Assembly (NCBI GenBank): GCA_015152475.1
Contig: SUTW01000001.1
Coordinates: forward strand, 248,001 to 312,000
Reading direction: 5' to 3'
DNA: 64,000 bases
From: Cyanobacteria bacterium SIG30
GTDB taxonomy: Bacteria > Cyanobacteriota > Vampirovibrionia > Gastranaerophilales > Gastranaerophilaceae
Positions 23,651 through 32,678 of the stretch are shown in pieces. Under the pieces are notes generated by a model that was not told the origin of the DNA, ran no database searches, and saw only the letters and a program-made list of their open reading frames with translations. The position numbers and the translations under genes were made by a program. The stretch's first letter is position 1. Every line of letters starts with the position of its first letter.

Positions 23651-24775
23651 TTATCTAGGCACATAGTTAAATGGGTTTGTTGTTTTACCGTTTACACGAA
23701 CTTCAAAGTGAAGATGAGGACCTGTTGAATAACCAGTTGAACCGACTTTACCTATAACTTGTCCTCTGTTTACAGATTTTCCTTGAGCTGTGTTAAATGC
23801 TGACATATGCGCATATAAAGTTGTTGTGTTTTGCCCATTTACTTTACCGTGGTCAATGATTACAACTTTACCGTAACCACCATACCAGCCACAGAAAATA
23901 ACTTTTCCGCTATTAGCTGCTTTTATAGGAGTGCCAGCAGGAGAAGCTAAGTCAACTCCTGAATGGAAAATTCTTCTTTTAAATATTGGGTGGGTTCTAT
24001 ATCCATATGGGGATGAAACTCTTCCGTTTACAGGACGCAAAAAGCTTCCGCTTGCAGATGTGACTTTTTGGCTATCGTTAGTAGTATTTTTGTTGATAAA
24101 TTTAGTTAATTGTTCGCTTTGTTTTGCAAGTTCTCTTTCAGCTTTTTCCCAAGTTGCCCTGTCTGTTTTAAGTTTTTCTATATATTTTTCATTTTTATCA
24201 ATCGCAATTTGGATATTTCTTTGTTGTTTATCCATCATTTTGATATTGTTGTTCAAATCACGTTGCTGAATTTCAATTTTTTGTTTTAAATTCAAAATAT
24301 TTCTAGTTTTCTTTTGCGATGCTTTAATTTTATCTCTATCCATTCGCATCAAAAGATTTTCAAAATATAATCTATCCAAAAAGTTATTTAAATCCTGTGC
24401 ATTTAAAAGAAATTCTACATAGTTTTGTCTTTGTTTTTTATAAATGCTAACAATTCTTTTGTTGCTAGAATTTTTTTGAGCTTCATAGTCACTAAGTGCT
24501 TTTTGTAAATCATTTCTTAAAACTTGCAAACTTTCTGTTGTTTTTTGATATTTTTCTTTATTAATTGATAAATTTTCTTGTGTTTGTTCAAGTTTTTGTT
24601 GGTTTTTATATAGTTTTCTTGACTCAATTTTTTCAAGCAATTTCAATTTGTGTATTTTTTCTTGCGCATTTTGTCTTTTTTGCTCAATTTGTTCTTGAGT
24701 TTCAGCATAACAAAATCCTGTCCATAAAAAAACAGTTAAAATAGCTATTAAAATGTTTTTTGAGTGTTTAGTCAT
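23651..24775 (-). CDS. Coiled-coil M23 peptidase (EnvC-like)
   Basis: Signal peptide, long coiled coil, GRVSSPYGYRTHPI..FHSGVDLASPAGTPI..TLYAHM..GPHLHFEVR. Confidence 0.93.
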   Translation of the reverse strand: MTKHSKNILIAILTVFLWTGFCYAETQEQIEQKRQNAQEKIHKLKLLEKIESRKLYKNQQKLEQTQENLSINKEKYQKTTESLQVLRNDLQKALSDYEAQKNSSNKRIVSIYKKQRQNYVEFLLNAQDLNNFLDRLYFENLLMRMDRDKIKASQKKTRNILNLKQKIEIQQRDLNNNIKMMDKQQRNIQIAIDKNEKYIEKLKTDRATWEKAERELAKQSEQLTKFINKNTTNDSQKVTSASGSFLRPVNGRVSSPYGYRTHPIFKRRIFHSGVDLASPAGTPIKAANSGKVIFCGWYGGYGKVVIIDHGKVNGQNTTTLYAHMSAFNTAQGKSVNRGQVIGKVGSTGYSTGPHLHFEVRVNGKTTNPFNYVPR

Positions 24776-24776
24776 T

Positions 24777-24884
24777 TTATTGTGCAAGAATTGGTAATAC
24801 TATTGTTAAGCCAACCATCCAACCTAGTACGGCAATTGTTATAATACCAACTATTATTTTTTTATTTTTTCTAAAAAATTCCAT
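24777..24884 (-). CDS. 35-aa single-TM small protein coupled to the M23 gene
   Basis: MEFFRKNKKIIVGIITIAVLGWMVGLTIVLPILAQ*; GAGGA SD; TAA-A-ATG junction with M23 gene. Confidence 0.65.
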   Translation of the reverse strand: MEFFRKNKKIIVGIITIAVLGWMVGLTIVLPILAQ

Positions 24885-25067
24885 ATTTCCTCACCAGTGT
24901 TTAGTATTATTTTACCCTTAAAAAAATTATAGGGCAAATTTTAAAGTTCATTTTTAACCTTTAAAATTATTTTTTCTTGCTATTCAAGCATTTTACAAGT
25001 TTTGTAAATAAATGTTACGAAATTTAGTTAGTTGAGCAATTTTTTATAAGTTAAATACTTTATATAT

Positions 25068-25203
25068 ATGTAAGACATAAATAATAAACACTTCGGAATA
25101 AGAGAGAAACAAAATTTTATAACCTACACACACTAACCTTCACTTCACACGAGAATTACTGAAAAAGTATTCAAGGGCTTTTATTATAAAAGCTCTTTTT
25201 TTT
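25068..25203 (+). ncRNA. Candidate orphan small RNA; 5' end uncertain
   Basis: GGGCTTTTA-TTA-TAAAAGCTC followed by T8 at 25175-25203: a plus-strand terminator between two minus-strand genes with no plus ORF. Confidence 0.45.
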
Positions 25204-25226
25204 GTGCAAAATTGGCATGGATTATT

Positions 25227-25745
25227 TTATTCAAAATAACCTATATAAGGAATATTTCGGTAAATTTCTTCATAATCAAGACCAAAACCGACAATAAATT
25301 TGTCATCAATATCAAAACCATAAAAATCAGGTTGCATATCATTTAATCTTGAAATTTTTTTATCGATCAAAGTTGCAATTTTTAAAGTTTTTGGGTTAAG
25401 AGTAGATTCAATATAATCTTTTAAAAATTTAAGTGTAAGTCCTGTGTCTATAATATCTTCTACAACTAATACATTTTTGCCTTCAAGTTGTGGAAGAGTT
25501 AAATCCAAGGCTTTTACTTTACCTGAACTTTTAGTGCTTGTTCCATAGCTTGAAAGCCTTACACATTCAAGTTCAACTGGCATTTTTAAATATTTGATAA
25601 GATGTGAACAAAACATGATTGCGCCTTTTAATACACAAATTACGGTAAGTTTCTCATCTCCATAAAAGTTGTTTATTTCTTCAGCAACTTCTTTTATTCT
25701 TTTCGTTAATTCTTCTTCGCTTATAAGGGTTTTTAATTCTTTCAT
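25227..25745 (-). CDS. hpt: Hypoxanthine phosphoribosyltransferase
   Basis: VICVLKGAIMFCSHL, VLVVEDIIDTGLTL, PYIGYFE. Confidence 0.94.
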   Translation of the reverse strand: MKELKTLISEEELTKRIKEVAEEINNFYGDEKLTVICVLKGAIMFCSHLIKYLKMPVELECVRLSSYGTSTKSSGKVKALDLTLPQLEGKNVLVVEDIIDTGLTLKFLKDYIESTLNPKTLKIATLIDKKISRLNDMQPDFYGFDIDDKFIVGFGLDYEEIYRNIPYIGYFE

Positions 25746-25746
25746 T

Positions 25747-26703
25747 TTATTTCTCCTTGAAAATTTCTTTTTTATTTACGTATAAAAAAAGTTCTGAATT
25801 TATTGAAAATTTTTTCCATTTTCTAAATTGTGGGTCTTGTTTTTCTTTTACAGTTTCTTCTATAAAATCAATTATTTGTTCAATTTTTCTAGAATTTGGG
25901 TTTTTTAAATCATTCTTTATATAATTTTGAATTATTTTCATTTTATGTGATTTTGGAAGTTTTGAAAATTCTTCTGTTTTGATTTTTCCATTTTCAAAAA
26001 GTTTTTCTTTAATTTCTTCCATTTTTTCTTCTATAAGTTCATATTCGGCCTGAGCGACTTTAATTAAATTACTGATAGACGCTTCTGCTGTTGGGTTTAT
26101 TTCCTTAAATAAAGGCAGAATTTTATGTCTTATAAAATTTCTTCTATATTTTATATCTGTATTTGAATTATCTTCTCTATATTCAAGATTGTTTTCTTTT
26201 GCGTAATTTATAATCTCTTCTTTTGATATTTCGAGAAGTGGTCTATAAAAAATATCTCTAACTGGTAAAATTGACCTTAAACCTTCAATTCCTGTTCCTT
26301 TTATTATTCTGTAAATTGCAGTTTCAATATTGTCATCTTTTGTGTGAGCCAAAAATATTACATCTGCATTGAATTTCCTTTTACAATTTTCAAAAAATTC
26401 ATATCTTTTTTCCCTTGCAGTTGTTTCTGTTTTTTGAATATCAGGTGGTAATTTTTCACTATAAAAATCAATATCATTATTTTTGCAAAAATTTTGTGCA
26501 AATTTTTCATCTTCATCTGAAAATTCACCTCTCCAATTATGGTTGAGGTGAACTGCAGTTAAAGATTTTAAAGAAAATTCTTCTTTAAGGCTGTTTAGAA
26601 TATGCAACAAAACAGTACTATCGACGCCAGATGAATATCCTACGAGAGCATTTTTCCCTTTAAGATTATGTTCTTTTAAGAATTTTCTTACTTTGTTTTG
26701 CAA
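25747..26703 (-). CDS. tilS: tRNA(Ile)-lysidine synthase
   Basis: VGYSSGVDSTVLLHIL, HLNHNWRG, AHTKDDNIET, RRNFIRHKILP. Confidence 0.94.
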   Translation of the reverse strand: MQNKVRKFLKEHNLKGKNALVGYSSGVDSTVLLHILNSLKEEFSLKSLTAVHLNHNWRGEFSDEDEKFAQNFCKNNDIDFYSEKLPPDIQKTETTAREKRYEFFENCKRKFNADVIFLAHTKDDNIETAIYRIIKGTGIEGLRSILPVRDIFYRPLLEISKEEIINYAKENNLEYREDNSNTDIKYRRNFIRHKILPLFKEINPTAEASISNLIKVAQAEYELIEEKMEEIKEKLFENGKIKTEEFSKLPKSHKMKIIQNYIKNDLKNPNSRKIEQIIDFIEETVKEKQDPQFRKWKKFSINSELFLYVNKKEIFKEK

Positions 26704-26715
26704 AATAATTCCTTT

Positions 26716-27975
26716 TTAATCAGGAAGAGTGCCTTTTACTTCTGCAATAGTGTCGCATTCAAGTTCAAATGTTTTGCATAAAGCTTGAACTGCTTTTTTT
26801 GCATCTTCTTTGTTGACTAAACAACTAATTTTAATTTCGCTTGTAGAAATCATTTTTATGTTGATGTTTTCATTTGTTAAAGTTTTAAACATAGAAGCTG
26901 CAATACCAGGTCTGTCAATCATTCCAGCGCCTACGATTGAAACTTTTGCAATATTTTCGTCAATATAAATATTGCTTGCAGTTAAATTTTCTAAAATAGT
27001 TTCTTTTAATGATTCAAATTTAGCTAAATCGCCGGTATCTATAGTAAACGCGATATCATTTGTATTATTTGAGCTTCTTGCATATGATTGGATAATCATA
27101 TCAACACTTAAATTGTTATCAGCAAGTAAAGAGAATAATTTTCCAGCTGTACCTGGTTTATCTTGAACGTCACATATTACTACTCTAACTTGTGATGTGT
27201 CTGCTGCGACTCCAGTTACTGGTTTATAAATTTCCATATCATTTACTCCTATTATAAGTGTGCCTAAATCATCTGTTTTAAATGTTGAACGAACTCTTAA
27301 AGGAACGTTATATTGCAAAGCTGTTTCAACTGCTCTTGGATGAAGAACATTTGCACCTAAGCGCGCAAGTTCTAAAATTTCTTCGTAAGAAATTTTTTCT
27401 AATTTTTCTGCTTTTGGAACAATTCTAGGGTCAGTTGTGTAAACGCCTTCAACGTCAGTATAAATATCACATCTAATAGCATTTAGTGCGCCTGCAATAG
27501 CAACTGCTGAAGTGTCTGAACCACCTCTTCCTAAAGTTGTTATTTCATTATCTTCGGTTATTCCTTGGAATCCGGCTACAACAACAACCCTTCCTTTTTC
27601 AAGTTGTTTCTTAATTTTTTCTGTGTGAATTTTAACAATTCTGGCATTTGAATGAGTTTTTTCTGTCATAATGCCAACTTGCATAGCATTAAAGCTAATT
27701 GCATCTTGGCCCATAGATTTAAGTGCCATTGCAAGCATTGCAATAGAAATACCTTCGCCTGTGGATAATAACATATCCATTTCTCTTGAATCAGGTGTCA
27801 TGGTTAATTCATGAGCCATTTTTATTAAGTAATCCGTTGTGTGACCCATAGCTGAAACAACTGTTACAACAGAGTTTCCTTTTTCTACTTCTTTCATTAC
27901 GGATTTAGCGACTCTTTTAATTTTTTCTGCATCTGCTAGTGATGTTCCGCCATATTTTTGTACTACGATAGGCAT
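26716..27975 (-). CDS. lysC: Aspartate kinase
   Basis: VQKYGGTSLAD, GRGGSDTSAVAIA, two ACT domains. Confidence 0.97.
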   Translation of the reverse strand: MPIVVQKYGGTSLADAEKIKRVAKSVMKEVEKGNSVVTVVSAMGHTTDYLIKMAHELTMTPDSREMDMLLSTGEGISIAMLAMALKSMGQDAISFNAMQVGIMTEKTHSNARIVKIHTEKIKKQLEKGRVVVVAGFQGITEDNEITTLGRGGSDTSAVAIAGALNAIRCDIYTDVEGVYTTDPRIVPKAEKLEKISYEEILELARLGANVLHPRAVETALQYNVPLRVRSTFKTDDLGTLIIGVNDMEIYKPVTGVAADTSQVRVVICDVQDKPGTAGKLFSLLADNNLSVDMIIQSYARSSNNTNDIAFTIDTGDLAKFESLKETILENLTASNIYIDENIAKVSIVGAGMIDRPGIAASMFKTLTNENINIKMISTSEIKISCLVNKEDAKKAVQALCKTFELECDTIAEVKGTLPD

Positions 27976-27976
27976 T

Positions 27977-29686
27977 TTAGTTCTCTTTTTCTCCCAATTT
28001 CTTTTTTGTGTTGTTAATCCATTCGTCTTCGCCGAATTCTGATGTTATTTTATCACAAATATTTATAGCTGTGTTTTTATAATATTCGTTATTTTCTTGT
28101 TCATCAAGTTTTAGATATGCCAATAATTTTACCATTAGAAAATCTCTTGCGCCATTATGTGTTTCTTCATAATTGTTTAATATGCCCAGAGCTTCTTTTG
28201 GTTTATTTAATTTTATTAAACATTCACATTTACCAAAGGTTGCAATTGTTAATTTGTTGTCCAATTCAATCGCTTTTTCAAATTTTTCAAGTGCATCAAA
28301 AACCTGATTTTCTTTTAAAAGTAAAACTGCGTAAAGCATTGTAATGTCAGCATTATCTTTATTTTCAATATATGCAGTCCTGATTTTTCTAATTGCTTTT
28401 TTATTATCTCCTGAAAGAGAATATATATTTGCTAAATTAACCATTGCTTCGGCATTTTTTGGTTCATCTTCAAGAGTTTTTTCATAGTATTTAATTGCAT
28501 TTTCGTAATTTTTTAAAAGTTGGTAACAATACGCAATATTAAAATTAAAACGAGCATTGTCGGCAGTTGTTTTTAATGCTTTTTCAAAATATTTTATTGC
28601 GTCTTCATAATTTTCTTTTTCTATATTGTATTGACCTAAATTGTACAAAGAAATAGTGTGTTCAGGGTTCAATTCGATAGTTTTTTCAAGTGCATATTTT
28701 GCTTTATCTTTCATATCTAATTTTAAATATGAAAGAGAAAGATTATATGGTGCTAAAAAGTTTTTATTATCTATTTCGTGCGCTTTTTCAAATTTTTCAA
28801 TTGCACTTTCCCATTCATCAAATCCTTGAAGAATTATGCCCCATGAATGAAAAAATCTAAACGATTCATTAACTTTCTGACAATCATTAAGAGCTTGTTC
28901 ATAAGTTTTGATTGCTTCTTCTTTATTTTTTAAATGCAAATAGCTTTCAGCAATTATTATATACGCATCAATTTTGTCTTTATTTAAACTCAACAATTTT
29001 TTTGCAAAACTTATTGCTGTTTCATATTCTCCTAGATGATAATTACAAAATGCTATAAAATAAATTGCTTCTTGGTGAAAAGGGCTCATATTATGTACAA
29101 GATGTAATCTTCTTAAAGCCTCTTTAAATTCTCCATTTTCAGCTAAAAATATACCCCATAAAAATAAAATATCATAATTTGAATTATTAAAAGCATATGC
29201 TTTTTGAAATGCCAATGAAGCTTCTTGAGGTTTGCCCATTTTTATTAATGAAATTGCGTAATTTAAATATGTTTGAGAATTTCTTTTGTCTAATTTAATT
29301 GCTTTTTCAAATGTTTTTTGAGATTTTTCGAATTCTTCTTTTTCGCAGTAGGCATTTCCTAAAAAAGAATGCGCAACAGCTGAATTATGGTCTATCCTAA
29401 TTGCTTTTTTAAAATATTCAATAGCTTCATCAATTTTTTTATATTTTAATTTATAAATTCCTAGATTTATGAATGTTTGTGGGTTTTTACATCCCATATC
29501 AAGATTCATTTCAAGCTTTTTTAATGCTTCTTCGTCTTCTTTATTTTTAAATAAATCAATAGCTAGGGCATTAAATGCATATGAAGGTAAGGCAATATTT
29601 TTTGCCTTTTTTTTGTAGTCATCTACACCTGAATCTAATTGTTTGACTTTATCTAGAATTTGTTTAATAAATTTTTTCATCTTCAA
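27977..29686 (-). CDS. TPR-repeat protein
   Basis: Many tandem TPR motifs. Confidence 0.9.
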   Translation of the reverse strand: MKMKKFIKQILDKVKQLDSGVDDYKKKAKNIALPSYAFNALAIDLFKNKEDEEALKKLEMNLDMGCKNPQTFINLGIYKLKYKKIDEAIEYFKKAIRIDHNSAVAHSFLGNAYCEKEEFEKSQKTFEKAIKLDKRNSQTYLNYAISLIKMGKPQEASLAFQKAYAFNNSNYDILFLWGIFLAENGEFKEALRRLHLVHNMSPFHQEAIYFIAFCNYHLGEYETAISFAKKLLSLNKDKIDAYIIIAESYLHLKNKEEAIKTYEQALNDCQKVNESFRFFHSWGIILQGFDEWESAIEKFEKAHEIDNKNFLAPYNLSLSYLKLDMKDKAKYALEKTIELNPEHTISLYNLGQYNIEKENYEDAIKYFEKALKTTADNARFNFNIAYCYQLLKNYENAIKYYEKTLEDEPKNAEAMVNLANIYSLSGDNKKAIRKIRTAYIENKDNADITMLYAVLLLKENQVFDALEKFEKAIELDNKLTIATFGKCECLIKLNKPKEALGILNNYEETHNGARDFLMVKLLAYLKLDEQENNEYYKNTAINICDKITSEFGEDEWINNTKKKLGEKEN

Positions 29687-30161
29687 CCGATAATAAACTA
29701 TCTACAACTTCCCTAATTGCGCCAGAACCACCTTTGTTTTCTGTAATTTGAATATTTTCTATATTTTTGACCTTGTAATTTGCATCATTTGTTGCAATTT
29801 TATATTTTACAAGTTCAAAAGCGGGTATATCATTGATATCATCTCCTATATACAACACTTCTTCATATTTTACATCATACTTTTGCATAATTTCTTTTAA
29901 AATTAAGTCTTTTTTTCTAATTCCTTTATGAATTTCTTCAACTCCAAGTTTTATTTTGAAATAGTCTAAAATTTTATTATCTTCGCCTGTTACAATTGCA
30001 AACTTGTAACCTGCTCTTAAAAGAAGAAAAACCCCCATAATGTCTTTAAAATTAAGTTTTTTCGTTTGGTTTAAATTTTCATCTATATAAAATGAACCAT
30101 CAGTAAAAACACCGTCAAAATCACTAACTACAAGTTTAATTGAAGATGACAATTTTAACAT
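29664..30161 (-). CDS. KdsC-family HAD phosphatase (second copy)
   Basis: VVSDFDGVFTDGSFYID ... YIGDDINDIPAFE; ENKGGSGAIREVVD tail. Confidence 0.88.
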   Translation of the reverse strand: MLKLSSSIKLVVSDFDGVFTDGSFYIDENLNQTKKLNFKDIMGVFLLLRAGYKFAIVTGEDNKILDYFKIKLGVEEIHKGIRKKDLILKEIMQKYDVKYEEVLYIGDDINDIPAFELVKYKIATNDANYKVKNIENIQITENKGGSGAIREVVDSLLSVEDEKIY

Positions 30162-30568
30162 TATCTTCTCCTTGTGTTTATTAAATCAGACAAAAATGGA
30201 ACATATGAATATAAACCCAATAACGCAAGAATTGCCATATATAAAACTAATATGGTTAACAATCCGCCTATTAGTGAAAAACCAAAATATAAAGGTGCTT
30301 GGAAAAATCTAATAATGTTAGCTATTAAATCTCCTAAAAAAGGAATTCTTATAAGAAAACCAATGAATATTGATAAAAATAAATTAAATACATAAATTAT
30401 TAACCAAAATACAACACTTTGGCTCACATGGTATTGAGTAAAAAAACTTACATTTATTTTCATCAAAAAACATATGATGAGCCAAATAACTCCTATCAAT
30501 CCACCTGAAAAATAAGTCGCGCAACATATTAAACGTTCCAAAATGCTTGGAGAATATCTATCTTGCAT
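30161..30568 (-). CDS. Multi-pass membrane protein (DUF4870-like)
   Basis: Four hydrophobic helices; start placed at MQDRYS with GGAG upstream. Confidence 0.65.
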   Translation of the reverse strand: MQDRYSPSILERLICCATYFSGGLIGVIWLIICFLMKINVSFFTQYHVSQSVVFWLIIYVFNLFLSIFIGFLIRIPFLGDLIANIIRFFQAPLYFGFSLIGGLLTILVLYMAILALLGLYSYVPFLSDLINTRRR

Positions 30569-31604
30569 TTTTAGTTTTCTCCTTGATGTATTCATCTAAC
30601 AGCTCAATATAGGCAAGAGTTATTTCTTTATCTTCAGGATCGTGTTTAATTGCTTGTCTATAATAATAAATTGCTTTTTCAATATTTTCGCCTAAAATCA
30701 CGTGAGTATTAGCTATAAAGAAATAAGATTTTGATTTGTTTTCTGTTAGTTCGGCAGATTTTTTGTATAAATTTATTGCTTCATCATACATTTTTTCTGC
30801 AAGCATCAAATTTCCTAAAAGTAAATAGGCATTATGTTTTGTTGGGTCAATTTCAATTGCATGTTTAAATATACTTATTGCTTTTATATAATCTTTTTCA
30901 TCACAATACGCGATTGCTTGGCAAATATATGCAGAATAATATTTAGGGTCAATTTCAATTGCATGCTTGAAACATTCATGTGCTATTTTGTAGTTATTTA
31001 GGCATGAATTCGAATTACCTATGCACAACCAAACCCTTGCGTCATTAGGCGAATATTTTAAAGCTTTTTTGTAATATTCAAGAGCCTTTTTATGGTGACC
31101 TATTTTTTGGTAAACATTAGCAATATTTATGTAATTTTCGCCATTTTTAGGATCTAATTTTAAAGCTTTTTCAAAATTTTCTTTTGCCAAAAACAGATTT
31201 TTATTTTCTTGATATAAAATTCCAATTGCATGATAAAGCTCAGATACTTTGTCATTTATTCTGAGAGCTCTGTCATAATAAGAAAGTGCAATATCAAATT
31301 TATTTGTTTCAGCATATACATTACCTAAGTTGTAAAGTGCTGAAAAGTTTTTTTCGTCAATTTCTAAAACTTTTTTAAATTGGATTATGGCTTTTTGAAA
31401 TTCTTGTTTATAAAAATAAAGACTGCCAGTGTTTATAAGATATGATATGTTTTCTGGGAATTTGTCTGAAAGTTTTTCAAAAATTTCTAAAGATTTATCG
31501 TATTCATTTTGTTGTATGTATATTTGAGCAAGTTCTTCCATTGAGCTATAATCTTGCTCGTTTTTTTCAATTTTATTTGATAAATCTTTTATGCGGTTTT
31601 TCAT
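30558..31604 (-). CDS. TPR-repeat protein
   Basis: Tandem TPR motifs; TATAAT-N7-ATG. Confidence 0.9.
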   Translation of the reverse strand: MKNRIKDLSNKIEKNEQDYSSMEELAQIYIQQNEYDKSLEIFEKLSDKFPENISYLINTGSLYFYKQEFQKAIIQFKKVLEIDEKNFSALYNLGNVYAETNKFDIALSYYDRALRINDKVSELYHAIGILYQENKNLFLAKENFEKALKLDPKNGENYINIANVYQKIGHHKKALEYYKKALKYSPNDARVWLCIGNSNSCLNNYKIAHECFKHAIEIDPKYYSAYICQAIAYCDEKDYIKAISIFKHAIEIDPTKHNAYLLLGNLMLAEKMYDEAINLYKKSAELTENKSKSYFFIANTHVILGENIEKAIYYYRQAIKHDPEDKEITLAYIELLDEYIKEKTKNAR

Positions 31605-31611
31605 GGGTTTT

Positions 31612-31642
31612 ATTATATCATATTTTATTTTTAAGTTACAAT
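31612..31642. promoter_or_regulatory. Back-to-back divergent promoters
   Basis: Minus TATAAT 31617-31612 and plus TACAAT 31637-31642, each 7 nt from its ATG. Confidence 0.55.
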
Positions 31643-31649
31643 TTAAATT

Positions 31650-32627
31650 ATGAAAATCCTTTTTATTATTGATGATTTAGAATTAAAATATTTTGAATTT
31701 AATAAGCTGGTTACAAATTTTTGGCTTATTGTTGAATTTTTAAAAAGAGGTTATGAAGTCAGTATTACTATTAATAGAAATTTATATTTAAGAGAAAATA
31801 AGCCATATGCTAGTTGTTTTGAAACTTATTTTGATGGCAATGAACTTTTTAAAAGAGACAGTCTATCTGAAAAATGCCTTGATGACTTTAAATTGATTTT
31901 ATTTAGGCCTGACCCACCTGTTGATTTAGATTATATTAATGCAAGTTATGTGCTAGATTTTATTGATAAAAATAAAACATTGTGTCTGAATTCTTCATCT
32001 TCAATCAGAAATAAGAATGAAAAATTATATGTTAATGAATTTCCAGATCTTGCACCTAAAAACATTGTAACTGCAAGTAAAAGGTTAATAAAAGAATTTT
32101 TGTTCCAACACAATGAAATAATTATAAAACCTCTTAACAGGTGCTTTTCAAGTGGAGTTTTTTATCTTAATAAAAACGATAAAAATATAAATACAATTAT
32201 AGATACTGCAACAGAAAAGGAAAAAACAACTGTTATGGTACAAGAATTTTTGCCACAGATTGAAAAAGGCGATAAAAGACTTATATATGTTTGTGGCGAA
32301 ATTTTGCCATATTGTGTTGTAAAAAAAGCAACAAACAACGATTTTAAATTTAATGAACACACAAAAGAAAATCTTTTGAAAGGCTATTTAACAGATAAAG
32401 AGAGAGAATTTGCGCCAGTATTATCCAAAAAATTAAATGAAGATGGTGTTTTTTTAGCTGGGCTTGATGTTATTGAAGATAAAATAATTGAAATAAATAT
32501 CACTAGTCCATGTTTTTTTATCAATGAGATAAATAATTTATTCAATATTAGTTTGGAAAAAATAATTGTTAACAAGCTAGAAGCTAGATTTAATAATATT
32601 TTTAACAAAAAAGAAATGTTTTTGTAA
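31650..32627 (+). CDS. GshB/RimK-like ATP-grasp protein
   Basis: LFRPDPPVDLDYINASYVLD, NEKLYVNEFPDL, IIKPLNRCFSSGV, LDVIEDKIIEINITSP. Confidence 0.75.
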   Translation: MKILFIIDDLELKYFEFNKLVTNFWLIVEFLKRGYEVSITINRNLYLRENKPYASCFETYFDGNELFKRDSLSEKCLDDFKLILFRPDPPVDLDYINASYVLDFIDKNKTLCLNSSSSIRNKNEKLYVNEFPDLAPKNIVTASKRLIKEFLFQHNEIIIKPLNRCFSSGVFYLNKNDKNINTIIDTATEKEKTTVMVQEFLPQIEKGDKRLIYVCGEILPYCVVKKATNNDFKFNEHTKENLLKGYLTDKEREFAPVLSKKLNEDGVFLAGLDVIEDKIIEINITSPCFFINEINNLFNISLEKIIVNKLEARFNNIFNKKEMFL

Positions 32628-32678
32628 ACATTTTTTAAAATAGCAAAAAAAAATTTTTTCTTGTTTTATAATATTGTC

